From the NCBI GenBank assembly GCA_028711405.1, contig JAQTSH010000104.1:1-5964 (forward strand): 5,964 nt of DNA, read 5' to 3'. Positions 4,890 through 5,964 of this stretch are shown here, piece by piece. A program made the translations under genes and the position numbers. Every line of letters begins with the position of its first letter. The first letter of the stretch is position 1. The notes beneath the pieces were generated by a model. That model ran no database searches. It was given only the letters and a program-made list of their open reading frames with translations, and was not told where the DNA came from. The DNA comes from Methanoregula sp. Its GTDB lineage: Archaea > Halobacteriota > Methanomicrobia > Methanomicrobiales > Methanospirillaceae.

Positions 4890-5920
4890 ATATGGGAACT
4901 ATGAATCATGCGGATAACCAGACTGAATACGGGCAGATTGGAAAACGTATGCACGAACGACTTCCGGATTCTGGTGACACCTATGATCAACAGAACCAAC
5001 AGAATACCAAGTATCGCTACCTGAATAGTAAAGAGCCGCTCATGGAAAATTCGGGACTCCTGAGTCTCTGAAATGACATTTTCCTTCTGTATGTCCAGAA
5101 CAGGTTCAGGCACAATGATATCCGGCTGGCTTGATGCCCGCTGCCGGACAGCGACAAGGACAAACATGCCCAGTCCATGCGGGGAATCGGCTTTAAGATT
5201 GATGTAACCGGTGTCACGATCATAATTGGAGAACCGGGTGTTGAGCAGCTCTCGTGTCCCGTCATTCCCATACCGGAAAATTCTTGTTGCCTCCAGACCC
5301 CCGTTATCGTGCACCCACTCACGTGATACTGACATCTCCACCTGTGCAGGTCCGGTAAGACCAATGCGCGTGGTGTCAATATCCATGATATATGCACTCT
5401 CAACAAGATCGATTGTTACTCCTGACTCGGATGAGTCTGCCGGCATCGGTTGAATATCCCCACGTTGAACTTCCTGAAGTTTCGTCCTGATTTTTGCCCC
5501 GCCCTCCAGGGTATCAGGGATCTCGGCAGACCAGGTACCCCGTATTCCCTCCATACCCGGAATATTCGCAATAGCCGGGTTCGCAGTGACGTGCCCCGGA
5601 TCTTTTACAATCGTTAATGTCGTATCCGAGGGATATGCGGAATGGGAAGGCTCAAGGAAATCGAGGATCTCTCCCTGTTCAAATGCATTATCCACTTGTG
5701 CCGATGCACTCAGGCATCCCATGACTGCAATAAGGCAAAAAATACCCCAGATTCTTAAAAATAGATTGACATAATCGGTTCTGCCACTAGAGGTAATGGA
5801 AATTTTGGCATGAAGACCGCATTCGCGATCTTCAGCCTTCGGGCGTGTAATGAACAATCTCATGGGTGTTCTTATGAAAACGGCTACCGCCGTTTTCATG
5901 CTGTATGTTTGTGCCATCAT
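4880..5920 (-). CDS. Predicted surface protein, pre-PGF-like, C-terminal membrane anchor
   Basis: This is a hypothetical envelope protein, 346 residues in its longest form. A hydrophobic segment at residues 53-70 (NLFLRIWGIFCLIAVMGC) followed by SASAQ looks like a signal peptide with cleavage after ASA. The middle is hydrophilic and predicted extracellular. Residues about 177-258 (AYIMDIDTTRIGLTGPAQVE, EWVHDNGG, IFRYGNDGTRELLNTRFS, ADSPHGLGMFVLVAV) resemble the archaeal pre-PGF region of surface-layer-associated proteins, although no PGF-CTERM sorting motif follows. A linker leads to one transmembrane helix (297-315, AILGILLVLLIIGV), then a basic tail starting RIRK, giving an outside-facing protein anchored by its C terminus. 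The start is uncertain. ATG codons lie at 5920, 5917, 5899 and 5860, none with a good Shine-Dalgarno, and all would leave a 30-50 residue stretch before the signal. It converges with the receiver-PAS gene; no partner is evident. Confidence 0.75.
   Translation of the reverse strand: MMAQTYSMKTAVAVFIRTPMRLFITRPKAEDRECGLHAKISITSSGRTDYVNLFLRIWGIFCLIAVMGCLSASAQVDNAFEQGEILDFLEPSHSAYPSDTTLTIVKDPGHVTANPAIANIPGMEGIRGTWSAEIPDTLEGGAKIRTKLQEVQRGDIQPMPADSSESGVTIDLVESAYIMDIDTTRIGLTGPAQVEMSVSREWVHDNGGLEATRIFRYGNDGTRELLNTRFSNYDRDTGYINLKADSPHGLGMFVLVAVRQRASSQPDIIVPEPVLDIQKENVISETQESRIFHERLFTIQVAILGILLVLLIIGVTRIRKSFVHTFSNLPVFSLVIRMIHSSHIKR
5874..5899. repeat. Perfect 11-bp palindrome with 4-base spacer
   Basis: ATGAAAACGGC (5874-5884) and GCCGTTTTCAT (5889-5899) are exact reverse complements around TACC. 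The element lies inside the longest form of the reverse gene, with an ATG at its outer end on each strand. It also lies 42 bases before the possible plus-strand start at 5941. If the reverse gene starts further downstream, the palindrome sits in a divergent intergenic region, where it could be an operator for a dimeric regulator. As RNA it would form a stable hairpin near the 5' end of either transcript. Confidence 0.6.
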
Positions 5921-5933
5921 CAGCTCATCGGAG

Positions 5934-5947
5934 TTTTTTTATGAAAA
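5934..5947 (-). promoter_or_regulatory. Candidate TATA-like element for the reverse gene
   Basis: On the minus strand this reads TTTTCATAAAAAAA, the most AT-rich stretch upstream of the reverse gene. A start about 25 bases downstream would fall near 5916, consistent with a leaderless mRNA beginning at the ATG at 5917 or a short leader to 5899. The same bases also hold the T-run before the possible plus-strand start codon, so the two readings compete. Confidence 0.25.
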
Positions 5948-5964
5948 TGGGTGAGGGATACATC
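5941..5964 (+). CDS. Possible 5' end of a gene leaving the window
   Basis: An ATG at 5941 is preceded by GGAG (5930-5933) at a seven-base spacing, the best Shine-Dalgarno arrangement in the window. The frame stays open to the edge (MKMGEGYI), too short to identify. Within it, GGTGAG (5950-5955) is itself a strong Shine-Dalgarno match, so the true start could lie just beyond the right edge. Either way a plus-strand gene probably begins here, divergent from the surface-protein gene. Confidence 0.35.

Noticed and set aside
4638..4904. 88-codon plus-strand frame between the convergent genes.
   Set aside because: It runs into the opposite gene's 3' end and has no start signal or recognisable composition.
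1..5964. Mobile element, tRNA or rRNA.
   Set aside because: I saw no transposase or integrase motifs, terminal repeats with target duplications, or tRNA-like cloverleaf sequence.

Overview
The window looks like chromosome of a methanogenic archaeon, most likely of the Methanomicrobiales (Methanoregula/Methanosphaerula type). The argument rests on family resemblance and not on a search. The large gene has the REC-plus-many-PAS architecture and signature wording (phosphoacceptor loop, FTGRGREE, QKGG, long heptad linkers) that I associate with that order. The reverse-strand gene carries a region resembling the archaeal surface-protein 'pre-PGF' module. Candidate promoters are TATA-like rather than -35/-10, and Shine-Dalgarno matches are weak or absent.

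Layout. Positions 1-504 hold no gene I can support. A low-complexity C/T-rich block (about 58-195) contains a degenerate tandem repeat full of homopolymer runs and a 10-bp inverted repeat. After it comes ordinary-looking intergenic DNA with a TATA-like element near 444-453. Positions 505-999 (+) may encode a small, cysteine- and N-glycosylation-sequon-rich protein of unknown function; the call is tentative. A small hairpin over its stop and a pyrimidine-rich tract follow. Positions 1000-1342 are non-coding and probably contain the promoter of the next gene.

The central gene, 1343-4594 (+), encodes a protein of about 1083 residues: an N-terminal receiver domain with an intact acidic pocket and phosphoacceptor Asp, followed by about seven PAS domains, two of the junctions being long heptad-like linkers. 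No histidine-kinase transmitter, GGDEF, HTH or other output domain is present, and no kinase frame continues after the stop. It is probably a signal-integration component acting with a separate kinase or partner.

Positions 4595-4879 separate two convergent genes and contain a GC-rich hairpin and an AT-rich tract that could end transcription. Positions 4880-5920 (-) encode a predicted surface or secreted protein with a signal-like hydrophobic segment, a pre-PGF-like extracellular region, a C-terminal transmembrane helix and a short basic tail. Its start is uncertain: the signal segment begins about 50 codons into the open frame, and the region upstream contains a perfect 11-bp palindrome (5874-5899). 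A plus-strand gene may begin at 5941 and run off the right edge, making this a divergent promoter region.

Nothing visible ties the genes into one operon. The common theme, sensing and cell-surface proteins, is only suggestive. I found no CRISPR array, tRNA, rRNA, transposase or clear new defence system.
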